Part shown: piece by piece, positions 24,081-36,625 of the stretch
How positions within the stretch are numbered: position 1 is the first letter of the stretch
How the letters are laid out: each line of letters starts with the position of its first letter
DNA from: Istiophorus platypterus
Lineage: Eukaryota; Chordata; Actinopteri; Istiophoriformes; Istiophoridae
Reading direction: 5' to 3'
NCBI GenBank assembly: GCA_016859345.1
Contig: CM029126.1
Coordinates: forward strand, 7,433,527-7,497,526
Length of the DNA: 64,000 nt
Translations under genes and position numbers: made by a program
The notes under the pieces: model-generated
Told to the model about the DNA's origin: nothing
Seen by the model: the letters and a program-made list of their open reading frames with translations, nothing else
Databases searched by the model: none

Positions 24081-24410
24081 ACTGAAATATCTCAGTAACT
24101 ATTAGATTGTTTTCCACCAGATTTTGTATGGACATTCATGGCCCCTGGGGGATGAATCTGGGTGACTTTGGCGTTCCCCTGTCCTTTCACCTAGTGCCAC
24201 CAGCAGCTCAAAGTTTCAATTTATACGATGAAATATCTCAATATCAACTTAACGGATTGGAACTAAATTTTGTGCAGACATGCATGTTTCCCAGAGGACA
24301 TACCCTAATGATGATAATGCTCCCCTGACTTTTCCTCTAGTGCCATCAAATGTTTCATGTTTCTGGTTTGGAGTGAGTGGATTGGATGGATTACCATTAA
24401 ATTTGTAACA
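24081..24410. mobile_element. Fish repeat with about 148-bp internal units
   Basis: Two full units and the start of a third. The first, from 24081, reads GACTGAAATATCTCAGTAAC, then TGGACATTCATGGCCCC, GATGAATC, GTGACTTTGGCGTTCCCCTG and CACCTAGTGCCACCAGCAG. The second, from about 24229, repeats GATGAAATATCTCAATATCA, GCAGACATGCATGTTTCCCA, CTCCCCTGACTTTTCCTCTA and GTGCCATCA. The third starts GGATTGGATGGATTACCATT. This unit structure is a common non-coding teleost repeat. The open frame at 24107-24328 is only this repeat in one frame. Confidence 0.8.
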
Positions 24411-24490
24411 GTTAATAATGTTAATAATTTTCAATTATCACCTATTGGCATTGTCAGATCAAAATTTCAGTGTTTCCAATACCTTTGTTT

Positions 24491-24699
24491 AGGGCTGCAG
24501 CTGACAACTATTTTTATTATCTATTAATCTGCCAATTAGTTTTTTAATTAACCAGTTAACCTCTTTGTCTTTTAAATGCCAGAAAATAGTAAAAACGATG
24601 ACAGTACAATGACTAAAACAATTATCCAATTATCAAAATGGCTGCAGGTTAATTATCTGTCAACTGGACGATTAATTGACAGATTATTGTGGCTCTGCT
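24491..24699. mobile_element. MITE-like repeat (GGGCTGCAAC family), short full copy
   Basis: It begins AGGGCTGCAGCTGACAACTA and ends in TTATTGTGGCTCTGC, an imperfect inverse of the start, so both ends are present. The interior keeps ATTAATCTGCCAATTAG and TTTTAAATGCCAGAAAATAG but is shorter than the full family, consistent with an internal deletion. Confidence 0.7.
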
Positions 24700-27600
24700 T
24701 TGGTTAAAGCCTAATACCTGCAAAAATATTGGCTTTCCTATCAACCTCTGGTGTATTTTGTGTTTAGTATTTTAGTAATAGCAAACTGATGTTAGCATAG
24801 CTGTCGACTTAGCACAAAAATTAGAGACTACTTTGGAGGAAGGGAATGAAAATGTTTTATCAGCATAGCTCTTTTCTAGCCTTCTATCAAGGTGTCATTA
24901 AATTATTCTACTGTCGCTGTTGCCCTGTCAGTCAGCGTAACTAGCATTATTTTAGCTACCTCTAATTAAACAGGCCTGGACCGAACACGGGCAACAAAAT
25001 GCAGATATTCCACTGCAAACAAAATAAAATTGTACATTGGAGCCAAATAATAGTCACTGTATCACTAAAAAACTGAATGCTGCCGTGTAGTTCTGCGTAT
25101 TGTTTGCACAGAGGTACCCCAAATTCTAGGGCAGCTGATCTGGACAATCTCAAATAGGAGTCAATTACACAATTATATGCTCCATTTGAGTACAGACCAC
25201 AACGTCCCCTACTGTTTTCTGCTCCGGCACCCGCTGTGTCCCTCTAATCTACATAGAGTGTTTGATTTAATATCGGTGCACTGGCAAGCGACTGTTCTCA
25301 GTATCGCTAAAATAGTTCAATAACCCTTCAAGTTGAGATAATGGCCTATTTGAACTTCTTTAGACTGAAGGCAACATTTAAAAAGGACCAAAATTTAAGA
25401 AAATCTCCAGTATTCTGAATGACTGAAAACAATTAAGGACTGTGATTATGTTTCAACTGGGACTGAATTCAAATTAGCCACCCTCTTTACAATTGTTCTT
25501 GATTTTATCCTCAAATTATGTTGAATTAAACATAACCACATTCAAATTCAACAGATAATCTTAAACAAAAGTGTAGTTATTAATAGATTAGGATGCCAGC
25601 TAAAGCTGGACTCTTCACTATTTGCACTGCATCTGTTTACAGCCTGCATAGGTAGGTTCACCATTTTTGCTTTCTAGTAACAGCTTGTGCTTTTTTTACA
25701 GTAGAAGTTTTTGGGGTTGGAGTTTAAGTACAGGTTTCAAGAAGCAATTGGCAAATACGGTATTTTCTCTATGTCTCTGTATCTGGTTGGATTTTCTAAC
25801 CTTTCAGTGCCTTTTTTTCTTTTTGCTAGAGTATCAACTAGTTTGTGTTTTGTTTTTTTTGACTCACCATGCACATTGCAGTGTGCACAACTTTGTTGGC
25901 AGTGGCATCTGCTGAGTTTTGTAACCTCGTGACATGGAACTGTTGGCTCCCTAATGGAGCTTAAGACACATGACGTGGGATTTTTACCCTTAATGAGACG
26001 CTGCCTTGGGCCCTGGAGACAATTTATTACTTTGGTAAACAAATTAAATTCCCTGTTGATAAGTGTTTATCAATATAAGCCTTGAGGCGACTCCTTGTGT
26101 GCCAACAGGCATGAGAATGTGTGACTGTTGCAGAGAAAGTAGCTCTTAGAAACAGTTGACTTCACCAACGATGCATCTTAAACTGTACATTTAATTGTAT
26201 ATTGTCCAAAGTGTGGAGACATCCATGCATGCCATTATGAGCTGGCAGAAAGTTATTTTATCTCAACTTAATTACCTACTTATGGCAATGGTTTTTAAGA
26301 TTGGATCATGTCCAATCAACGTAAATTCAAAAGTCATAAACTACCGATTAGATCTCCATCGATCTCCCAGGTCTTATTATAGTTTAATCAGAGGTGTTTG
26401 AACTGTAGCAGCAGAACCATTTAATGATCAAAAGAACAGAATTCAATGAATAATAAATTAGATACTATGAACTAGCTAATGAGAACACTAGTCAAGAAAC
26501 GTGAGATTCTGTTAAAATGTGATCAGGGTTTGACGAAAAAAACAAATTCCCATTAACTACTCTTAAGTACAAGTCTTGTCTCGTCAAGTCATGTTGTCGA
26601 GTTGAAACATAAGACGAGTGACACTATTACTGTTCAACTTGGTTTCTGAAGTTAGGCTTATCATGATGAACAATTGGTATCACTAATTCTTCACCAATCA
26701 AGCCTGAAATAATGGAAAACCATGTAGAAAATGTGATGGAAATATGAAATTTATGTTTGTTTCATGTGTTAATCTGAGGGACATTACAATCTCGTCATCA
26801 ATCCACAGAGACCTGATGTATTTGTCTGCCAGAATTTTCGATGTCCTTAGCAAAATGTTTGGGTTTGACAGATTTGAGTGACAGGTAAGTCACAGGCTTC
26901 ATACATGTCATGATTTATTCATCTGCTTCATATAATTTTCTTATAAATATATTTACTTTCCCACCTTATACGGTCTTTTTTTCATCTAATTTAATTTCAT
27001 CTGTCACACACTTTCTTCACATTCTTCATACCAATTAGTGATGTATTAGAAACTACTGAGCACAGGTGTGTGATGAATACATAGACAGATTAAATCCAGC
27101 AGAAACAGAATCATATGTCTGTGGATCCATCCCATCTGTGCATGTGAATGAACAATGTGGCTCGATCTACCGGAAGACAAAAAAGGGTTTGACTGGGCAA
27201 GTGAGTCGAAAGTTACCGCTTGTGATGATATTTCTTCGTGGCCCTTGGAGACGGATGGCGGCCTAAGCCTCGACACGTCATCAATCACCTGTGATATGCT
27301 GGAGATTGTTGGCTAGTTTCATCGTGGCTTAGAAGAAAGTGTGAAGGCAACAACACTCCATCATCACAATAATGATAGAGACGCAACTTAGAGGGATGAA
27401 TAAAAAAAAATATCAAGGATGAAGGATTGAGTCTACACTCTACCGTAATCTTCCCAAAAGGGTGTTTACCTCACCACAAAGATCAATGTTTCAATCCCCG
27501 TCGGCCTTTATAAGGATGAAATGATGATTAATACTATCCTTTGAAACCAGTGTACAGTGCAGCTGGACTGGGTTTCCTCCCTTGGAGCATTCCTTAATTA

Positions 27601-28279
27601 CCTCCTTACTCTTTTCTTGCCTGTTTCCTTTCCTCAGTCAGTGTCCTCAATTCATTCACTTCCCATGTACCTGTTTGGATAACTTGATGTGTTTTATTGA
27701 TAATCTGTAAAGGGCTCATTTGAGTTTTTATGAACTCCATCCAACATTGATCACAGAAAGAAGCTAGGTGAAGAAATAGATTTTACCTATGATTTTCAAA
27801 AATGTGATAAGACTAATACTGGTGACCAAACCGTTTAATGTAGGTTTTATTGCAAATGTCTTGCTTTTCACTGGTTCATTGATTTTTGGTTGGTCCTTCT
27901 GTTTTTTGTTATTTATTCTTGGTTTGTTGCTGTTGTCTTCTGTTGTCAGTTGTTTGGTTGGTCGACTTTTGGTTGGTTGCTGCTTGTTGTTTTTGCTTTT
28001 TGCTGTTGTTTGTTGTGTAATGTTGGTTCTTTTTATGTCATTGGTTGTTGCCTTTAATTGTTTATAATGTTGTAAGTAACAATTATTTTCAGCAAAAATG
28101 TTGCATCAGACAAAGGCAAACAAAGAATTAAATCCAAAGGTCAATACCACACATACAAGGGGCTGAATCTAATAGTTGTTTTCATTAAAACATTTATCAA
28201 CTGATTTTTCACCTAACAGTCCGTAACACATCCGAATATTGGGAAAAATGATCATCACAATTTCCTGCAGCGGAAGCTG
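24700..28279. other. Gene-free stretch
   Basis: No gene, tRNA or clear transposon is recognised. A TTG/GTT-rich block lies at 27860-28075. Overlapping open frames at 25667-26042 are on both strands and lack family features. Confidence 0.55.
27860..28075 (+). repeat. Degenerate TTG/TGTT-rich low-complexity block
   Basis: About 215 bases are almost free of A and C on the + strand and built from TTG, GTT and TTGG words. It is probably an old trinucleotide-like tract or the worn tail of a repeat. The open frame it gives (27789-28067) encodes a Leu/Val/Cys-rich string typical of such bias, not a membrane protein I would trust. Confidence 0.75.
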
Positions 28280-28515
28280 AAATCTTCACAGTACTTATTC
28301 GACCGATAATCCAAAACCAAAAAATATTCACATTATAGTTTTATATTACACATGAAAGGTCTTCACATTTAAGAAGCTGGAATCAGCAATGGTTTGGTAT
28401 TTTTGCTTTATAAGTTATTAGCAATTTATTTATTATCAAAATTGATTTGGATGATTTTTCTTTAAAACGACTAATAAATCAACCGACTGTTGCAGATCTA
28501 ATAGGCGCAACAACC
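28280..28515. mobile_element. MITE-like repeat (GGGCTGCAAC family), copy
   Basis: The order is: AATATTCACATT, TTCACATTTAAGAAGCTGGA, ATCAGCAATGG, then TTTTTGCTTTATAAGTTATT, CAAAATTGATT and CGACTAATAAATCAACCGAC. This is the interior and right side of the same family, read in the opposite sense to the copy at 32711. Confidence 0.65.
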
Positions 28516-30127
28516 ACAGCCTTGGTTTCACCTGAGGCTGAAGTGTGCTCTCACTTTGAAGGATATAAACATTCACAGTCAAGGCTGCTTTAATACTTAT
28601 CCATTTTGAAAGTGAGTCAATTTCAGACTGTACACAAAGTTGATTTTAGAGGCGGCACAACAGCATTCAGTATAAAATCAATGGAAAGACAAAGAAGATA
28701 ACGAGCCAAGGGATTGCCGACCGAGTGCTTAACTGAGTGACACAAATGACATTAGCTCGAGTAAAATAAATTAGGACTTGGCCCAAACTGGATGAACTCC
28801 CCGAAAGTCTAGAGGACAAAAAGATTAGCCACAGCAGTTCCTGGTAAATTACGGTTTAGTCCCATCTCATCAGGGAAAAAAGAAAAAGATTGCACGCCAA
28901 CAAAAGAGGGGCGGAGCCTATTGAGATGTTTACCCCACAATGATCCTCACAATGATCCATGCAACCAATGAAAACACTATGCAATCTTCACTGTATGGAG
29001 TGTAATTATGAAGTTTCTGCTACATATTGTTCTCAAGTTATCGTTTTCACAAAGTAAATCAATTTCTTCATAAGTAAGCAGGTTTGCTCATTAATTACCA
29101 AAGAATTTCATACAAACATGCTTATCTATGCATACTACACGTCTGGTAGCGCTTTGAACTCATTAGCTTAAAGTGATTAAATGTTACGGCAGTTTCTTTT
29201 GCCTCATTTAAATGAAAATTTATGCAAGGTGCTCCAAGTTTTAATCAGATCCTCTGCTTCATATAAGCTGTCTGAGGTGGAAGTGTGACGCTTCAGTTAT
29301 ATATCATTCCTGGGTTATTGTGTTCACATGAATGTGTCTACAGAGTCACAGACGCACGACGACACACCACATATCATCCTGGCAGGACATAATAAATAAG
29401 GTTGAATTTAGCCTGAGGTGTATTCATCAGCACATTAGGTCAGTGTGAGCCGGTTACAGCCCCCTGACTGTCGGTACGCAAGCGTCCACAAACTGCAAAA
29501 ACCAAGCCAGTGGTCAGACTCTGGTGAACAAAGCAAGAGCCAATATTGTGACTGACAATTGTCGTTAAGTTGAAATATGCAGCACCTGTGCTGGTGAAAT
29601 TAGCAATGTAACCCCATCATAACTTGGGTTGGAAATGCCTGCCGGAGACAATGTACCGCTGATTAATGTATCGGCTCCACCAGTGGCTCGTGTTTGTTTG
29701 CTTTGTGTGAACAGCCTTAAGCTTTAACACGGCCGGTGAGAAGAAGGACAAGCTTCGTCTGTTGTTGTTCAGTGATGTCTTTGTAAAAGATCTGTACTTT
29801 TTTCTTGGAATAAGGCTGGAATGGACTGAAATGTGAAGCGAGTTTAAGGTAAATAACTTCACATTCTGGCATATTTTTTAGTAACAGTGATACGTAAACA
29901 TCAAAACAATAGTTGAATGACATTTTTCAAGGCAAAAGTACCAAACAATTACATGATCCTACTGCTTAAACGTAAATATGTCATTGCATATTTCATTTCC
30001 TTCTCTTTCTTAGTCCTCATGATGGTAAAGTGAATATTTCAGGGTTTTGAATTCTTAGTCAGACAAAGCAAGATATTTGAAGACGTCAGTTTAATGACAT
30101 TTTAATGGTACTGGTCTGTTATACACT
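28516..30127. other. Gene-free stretch
   Basis: Mostly unremarkable AT-rich sequence. A fragment at about 30015-30110 (TGATGGTAAAGTGAATATTT, AGTCAGACAAAGCAAGATAT) belongs to the same dispersed family as 39675-39850. No gene is visible. Confidence 0.5.
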
Positions 30128-30478
30128 CAGTTGTCAGTTTATTAGGAACACCTAGTTAAAACCAATGTAGTCTAATACAACAGTGCTGCAATAAATCCTT
30201 CCTTCACGACGGTTTAAATCTACAGTTTGTGTGGAAACTTTGTTACAGAGGCGCTGATTCGACTGTGTTATCATTTTGGATGCTGCAATTTGTGGTGCTC
30301 TTGAACTTCATTGCATAATGTTGACGGGTGTTGCTAATTATTTTGTCCATCCCATCGAAATCTGAGAGTTGTCTAAAAAACAGACACACTTCTTTGAATA
30401 ATGCGATACAGTTATCCGAAGGACCACCTATTAGGTTGCATTAGTTTTAGCTAGGTGTTCCTAATAAACTGACAACTG
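30128..30478. mobile_element. Non-autonomous DNA transposon with 35-bp inverted ends
   Basis: The left end at 30128-30162 starts CAGTTGTCAGTTTATTAGGA and the right end at 30444-30478 is its inverse, matching at 34 of 35 positions (one T/C difference). The 351-bp interior has no protein frame, so it must have been moved by an enzyme from elsewhere. Target-site duplications are not evident in the flanks, so the superfamily is left open. A truncated relative in opposite orientation lies at 42780-43060. Similar TTTATTAGG-ended repeats are common in fish as I recall. Confidence 0.9.
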
Positions 30479-32710
30479 TGCGTGACAGCTACATCTTTGG
30501 CTTTGATTGCAACTATCTCACCACACCATCAGTTATAATAAACAAGAGGACATTTCTTTATGCAACCAGTTTTGACAAAGTTCACTCATCTGTCTTTGCT
30601 AATCGGTACAAGTTGTCTGCTTTGCAAAGTAGCTCCTGTTTAATCTGGTGTATGACAAGGGGTGAAGAAGCTGCACTTGAGCAGTGAGTGACTGGAAAGC
30701 AGCAGATGAGCTGCCAGCTTCCATTACACAAACCACGTCACCAGGTATTTCAAGTATTTGCAGTGTCATTCAGAGTTTAGAGCATACACAGTCAGCAGCA
30801 GCATCTCAATAGGAGACAGCTTGTCGGATTAAAAACGACAATCCTTCCAATTAAGAGGCGAAGAAGGAATGTATGATGGAGTGGTGAAGTGTCTGTGAGC
30901 AATGCTCTGACATCAAATTTAAGCGCTACACTGGTCTTAATCATCTTTTTTGAGCGTTAATATCAAGTATTTCCTCCATTCTTCACACTGCCATTAGATA
31001 AACGTCAAAGTGCACTCGAAAAATTAGTCTATGGAACTTAATCTGATAAGGAAGGATTTTTTTGAATTGTCTTTTAGCAGGTCTTTGAAGGGGGGGGGCA
31101 ACTGGGGAATATTTTAATCATCAATTAATCTCTCAGTTTTTGTTTTTGTTTTAAATTTCTTTTTTTTTTTTTTTAATATATTCCAACAATCATTTTAGTC
31201 AATCAAATGTCAAAAATATTGTAAAACAATCATCAATCAAAAGCTCACGGAGCCCAGGGTGACATTTTCAAACTCAACTCCACCTCAAGTTGCTTGTTCT
31301 GTCTAAAATTTAAAAAAGGTAATAGCGAGGCAGAAACTCATTTCATTTTGTAGAGGCTTGAACCAGTGAATGTCTTGCTTTTCTCTGATCGATTATTAGG
31401 CTAAACATTTCAGCACCACCTGAAGGCGATGGATATCCTGGTCAAGTTCTTTTGGCCCCAATCCCGATCGGAGTCCTTAACACCAGGTAATAACTAGTCA
31501 GCTTATCTTCACTCGGCAGCAGAAAATATGCAGTGTTGACTAAATATGTAAATGGAAATGGCAGGTTTAGTCTACTTACTTTGGCACACTCTATTTCTCA
31601 TTAGCTACTTAGTCAAAAACCAGAAGACCCTGGTTCAAAACTATTAAGTTTAAATGCTACATGTTACATTATGTTATTAGTATGATATTGGTCCATATAG
31701 GAGGTTCAGGCTCCTGAAACTGACGTTTCGTGATCAACCAGAGAGGAGACCTACTACTCCGTTAGAAATGTTGGACCTACAATGCTGTGAAGCACTTTGT
31801 AAAAGCTGCTACCCAAACATTTCGTACACTAATCCATTTCCACAGTGAGAGAAAAACAAGGTAGAATTAGAGCTCATGGAATTAGTGTATTTTGCCAACC
31901 TGGATGTCAGATTTCAGTGTCACTCGCATATGCCAGCAAAATACTCCACTGTGGGCTGATAAAGGAGCCATAGAATACAGTAGAGCAGAGCTAAAAAAAA
32001 AATTAAAAAGATTGAGCATTCGATTGCCTTTTCTTGTTTGATCTTTTAAGAAAAAATGCAAAGAAAAGCCCTGATACACCAAGGATTTCTCTACTGAAGG
32101 CATCATGTATAACAGCCTACTAGTTTTAATGACTCCTCCTCCAGTCAGCACTTCTCATATCACAGCTGAAATTAAAGGAAAAGACATGATCAATATGGGA
32201 CTATTTGAAGCATTCCAGGAATTGTGGTATAATGAAGTGCTGTAATTTATTAACTGCCCCCCCCACCCCACTGCTTCCATCCTGCATCATCCCCGGGTTG
32301 GTGATTAACTGCGTTTCCTAGAAGGATGTTCAACACTCCACAGGGAGGGATACATCGCTGGTGCATCTCATCTCTCTTATTTCAAATCTCCCTCAACCTC
32401 CAGTCTCAGGTGACCTAAAAATCAATTGAGGTCCTCCATCACTGGGGCCAGTTCGGTTCTCTCAGCGCTGCTCGGAGGAGCAGGGAGGAGATTCAGGATA
32501 GGGAAGTAGGGAATATGGCTGAAATCAATACTTACTAAATGTGAGATAGACTACACTTGGTTGGCGTATAGATCTGTACTAAAGTGATAAAACTGACCAT
32601 TTTTTAAAATGTAACAGAGTCGATCATAATTATTATAATTGAGTTATTGAGGGTTTTTTTTTTCTCCTTTATCATAATTTAGAGACTCTGAATATAATAT
32701 CACTGAATGT
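30479..32710. other. Gene-free stretch with repeat fragments
   Basis: The text at 31100-31400 has ATCATCAATTAATCTCTCAG, CAATCATTTTAGTCAATCAA, ATGTCAAAAATATTG and CGGAGCCCAGGGTGAC. This is a worn copy of the GGGCTGCAAC family. The remainder is not recognised. No gene is supported. Confidence 0.55.
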
Positions 32711-33050
32711 AGAGCTGCAACGATTAGTTGACTGATTCGTAAGAAAATCAATCGGCAAATATTGCGATTGTTCTTTTGTCCATTTTCAAGCAAAAACGTA
32801 GAAAAAAATTCACTGATTCCAGCTTCTCGCATGTGAGAATATGAAAGTTGTTGATGGCTTTTATATCATTTTCAACTGAATATTTTTGGGTTGCATTGGA
32901 CAAAAGAAGACATTTGAGGAGGCAATTTTTTCGCTCTTGCGTGGCTTTTTTTTCACTTTATGACAATTTGTAGACATTGTACAATTGGGTGATTAATTTG
33001 TACAATTAATCACCCAATTGAGAAAATAATCTGCAGATGAACTGAAAAGA
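32711..33050. mobile_element. MITE-like repeat (GGGCTGCAAC family), nearly complete copy
   Basis: It starts AGAGCTGCAACGATTAGTTG and continues ACTGATTCGTAAGAAAATCA, TTTGTCCATTTTCAAGC, GATTCCAGCTTCTC and CATGTGAGAATATG, then GGTTGCATTGGACAAAAGAA and a strong hairpin near its right end. The order of phrases is the one seen in other copies in the window. It is the longest of these, about 340 bases. Confidence 0.75.
32982..33020. repeat. Perfect 16-bp hairpin
   Basis: The arms 32982-32997 (CAATTGGGTGATTAAT) and 33005-33020 are exact inverse complements around a 7-base loop. It lies at the right side of the MITE-like copy. Confidence 0.95.
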
Positions 33051-36000
33051 TATGAGCAAGCTACTGGCATAACTTGAATTTACTGCAGCAATAACTCAGC
33101 TTTACTTTGTGTGTGTGCATCTGTGTGCAGGTAAAGTTCTGTGTGAAAGCACATGTCAGAGGTGAGCTCATTATTCATTCAGGAGTTTCGGGGGATATAA
33201 CAAGATGCAGTTTTCTCCTTTCACATGAACAGTTTTCTCACTCTTCCATGGAGGGTTCATACATCAATACACATACTATGGATATTCACATGCATGCAAA
33301 CAGAAACCACACATAGGGGGACACAGCCTCAGGAGATACAAAGTTTTTTCAAGCAAATACATTTTTTTTTTGCCTCAGAAATAGAAAGGGAAAGAACACT
33401 GCCAGTGTTGCCTGCAGAGCTCACTGGCAAGTTTTCCTATTATCTGAGCTTCAAAGGCTGCTTGCAGCCCTTCATACAACCTCGTGCAACAGAATCACTG
33501 CAGGTTCATGTGGTCTCTGTTGACACACACAAAAAAAAAACCTCTAAGGCCTCTTGGCATAAACTCGAAAATGAAATGGAAAGTTCAAGCATTCTCTGAT
33601 CAAGGTTCATCCCAGTATTATTAATCCTTTGGGCTCCTTCTTCATTTGAAAGTACTAGTTAGTGATTGTCTAGTGATTACCAATTGAGCAATACCATGTC
33701 AGCCTGGTAAATTTTAAAGAATACACGTCAAATGACTACTGTGCTCTTTACGTCAAAGGCACAAACAAAAAAACCAAGGACAGACGCAGCAATTCCTTCA
33801 GCAAAAATCAAACGCCAGACAAATTTATTCAAGACCAGAGTTAGTTAATGCTACTTCGAGGTTAAAATTACAATCTTTAAATACAGCCCCCCTATTTAAG
33901 CCAGTCTTTGTGATTTTTAATGAAATAACACACGCAAATTACAAATTACACACACAGTTTGTTCAACAGTATTGTAGCTGGTCTTTTATTATGTGAATAA
34001 GGGTGAAAGCAACTGAATTGTGAGGCCCCAAATACATAAATATAATAATATGGTACATGTTTCACTAATGGATAAAAAAAACAATCTGGCATGGATGCGG
34101 GTATTTCAAAACTTATTTACATAAGCAATTACTCGATCGGCCCTTCAGTTGAGGAGCGCCGAACTCAAACCTAACGTTGACAGCTTAAGCACCAGATTTT
34201 TCTTTTTTTATGGATCACTATACACAGAGAAACACGGAATATCAACATGAAAGTGTGAAAACTTTTGCAGGGGTTGTGTTACATCAGAATCATCTAACTA
34301 CCAACCCAACTGCATTGGAACTGGGGAGAAGGGAGAAGGAAAAGAAGGTAGAACAGCATGATGAACCACCAGTTTCTTGACCTGCATTTCTGCTCACTGC
34401 TCTGATACCCTCAGCTCTGCTGCTGAACGCTACCAAGGTCAGTTTAACTGCCCCTGAAACCAGAGCGGAGTCTGGTGCCACTTCCTCTCCCGCAGTCCAG
34501 CAGTGCGACAGCAACCTCTGCAGACAGCGTGACCAGCAGCCCTGCTGGAGAGGGGCTGTGGAGTGTGTGTGTGTGTGTGTGATTTTAGAACTGAACCATG
34601 ACTTGGACACACACTTTTTATTTCTTTGCCCATGTGGAAATTTAGATGTTTTCACTTCACAGGTGATGACCATGTTAGATGTCAGTAAAGGGACTAAAAC
34701 ATGACTCTAGAAGGTAAAATGTGAATATATGTATTGTTATGCAGGCTGGTGAAAAGCTTGGTTTCATGGAAGGAGCTTCCAAAGGGGCTACAGGGGAGGA
34801 ACCTCAAGGTTTTTTGTTCTTTCTTTTTGTTTGGACATCATGGAAGAAGTTTTTCATATACTTAATCAAAGCCTTAACATTTTTTTCCGCGAGGTTTGCT
34901 CTTTCAAGTGTTTTAAACCACATTTGTGAAACTCTCTTGTTGGAGCAAACTTTTTATAAATTGTTTTGTTTCAGCCTGACGAGAGCTACCGGTTAATGAG
35001 CAGATGCAATGGGATTATGGATATTATAACCAACGCCCCAAAAACGACCATGTAAGGCTACGTTTTTTCTGCCCGGTTTTCGGGCACGTTTCTTTTCACA
35101 AAAATGTACGACGAACCAATCAAAATGAGAATTTCTCACTGCAGAGCTGCAAATTATGATGTTCTGAATCATCACACCAAAAGGTTTCGACGTTCAGCGG
35201 TGTCAGTAGTGCAATTACAAAAATAATGAGGAAATATTATTAGTGCAGGTGTAAATGACGTGTCTGATAAAATTTTTTCAAAATCCTCTCAGTAAACTCT
35301 CAAGCCATGGCGAAGATGACGCAGTGAAATACATATTAATTTACTATTAAGTATTTCTTAGTCATGTATATTATTTTAGTTAATTTCAGGATTATACTAA
35401 AAAATATCAGTCAGATTAAGGCATTTTATTTCAGGTCAATTTTTTCACCATGTACGCTGTCTGTACACAACTCATATGACAGGTCTAGACAACTCATAAA
35501 TTGAATTTGTAAGTCTAAGAAAACAGCTCAGAGATTCTCCTAAACTACTCATAATTGCCACCTAGGAACAAATCTGTTCACCAGAGTGGTTCCTGCATGA
35601 GGTCCAATGACTTTTCAGATTTCACACAAAACTCCGATGTTCAGAATCAGTGCAAACAACCCCTGAAACTTTGTAATCTATTCCACTCCTTACACTTTGT
35701 GTCTAAAGCTTTGTCATATGTGCATGAACAAGGTCTACAACTATAATTACTGCTCGTATGTAATTAATCAAACTGCACAGACCAAGGATGCAGAAGTTCT
35801 CTCTGTGTGTTTTATCGTGTCTAAAGTTATTAAGGAAGTGAGGAAAATGTTAAGCAACACTAAAATGAGGTAGCAGACTTCCAATCTTTACCGAAGCGTT
35901 TCCATATAAAACACTTCCCAAGGACAAACAATTTTAATCAAATGAGATACGACATATGACCTTTTTTAAGTGCAGAGAGGAAAATAATTTCAAAAACATT

Positions 36001-36079
36001 CTCATGACAAAACTCTGAAAAAAGAAATTCCTAATTCCTGAGGCCAAAATAAGAGGCAGACAATTCATTTTTATCTTCC
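33051..36079. other. Gene-free stretch
   Basis: It holds a (GT)n run at 34562-34581 and otherwise unremarkable sequence. Open frames at 33225-33599 (+) and 34290-34673 (-) show no family features, and the second includes the dinucleotide tract. A GC-richer patch at 34420-34560 has no frame I can interpret. Confidence 0.55.
34562..34581. repeat. (GT)n microsatellite
   Basis: A short pure GT run of about 10 units. Confidence 0.9.
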
Positions 36080-36625
36080 TCGGCTCAGGAAAAAGCTACT
36101 GCAGAGCCTGACTCACTTTGTTACGGTTACACATTGTATGAGTGAAGATGCAGCGGCAATTGGATATAATTGGACCGAGATCCCAATGAAACCGCAGTAA
36201 TGCCTTATGTATCCAGGAATTATTTAGTATGCATCGCAGCTGTAATAGATGTTTCTATAATTAATAAGTATTAGATATTTGGAGCATGCTGAAGTGTGTA
36301 AATTATTCATTTACAGAGGGATAAGTCCTATTTATAGGTGTTTGTATACGCAGCATCTGATATGGGCACATGCTGCTTTATGAGTCACTTGCTATCTAAT
36401 CATCTAAATGAGCGTTATTAATAGTAATTAGGCACATTTTGCCTTGTGCCTCCTGCCTGTAGTAACTGTGTTTCAGCGAGTGGTATTCCCATTGAAAGTT
36501 TTAGCAAATAGATAACGGGCTGAAAACCAGCAGACACCAAGCAAAAATGCAAATACGACCCAATGATGTCATGAATATGCTAATTTGCTTGTTGTGACAT
36601 CTAGATCCATTTAGCAACTTTTGAA
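36080..36625. promoter_or_regulatory. Candidate enhancer, includes inverted-duplicate core 1
   Basis: A repeat-free block with many ATTA/TAAT words and balanced composition. The right end has a core at 36547-36585: octamer ATGCAAAT (36547-36554), then ATGATGTCATGA (CRE-like) and ATGAATATGCTAATTTGC (POU/homeodomain-like). The core matches the block at 49325-49361 in reverse orientation at 36 of 37 aligned bases, with a 2-base gap. Further matches at equal spacing extend it to at least 36622. No open frame runs through it. Regulatory function is inferred from motif content and from this duplication. Confidence 0.45.

Noticed and set aside
27789..28067. Hydrophobic 92-codon frame that could be taken for a membrane protein
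   Set aside because: It is caused by TTG/GTT bias of a low-complexity block.
34290..34673. 127-codon minus-strand frame
   Set aside because: It includes the GT tract and has no domain or splice support.
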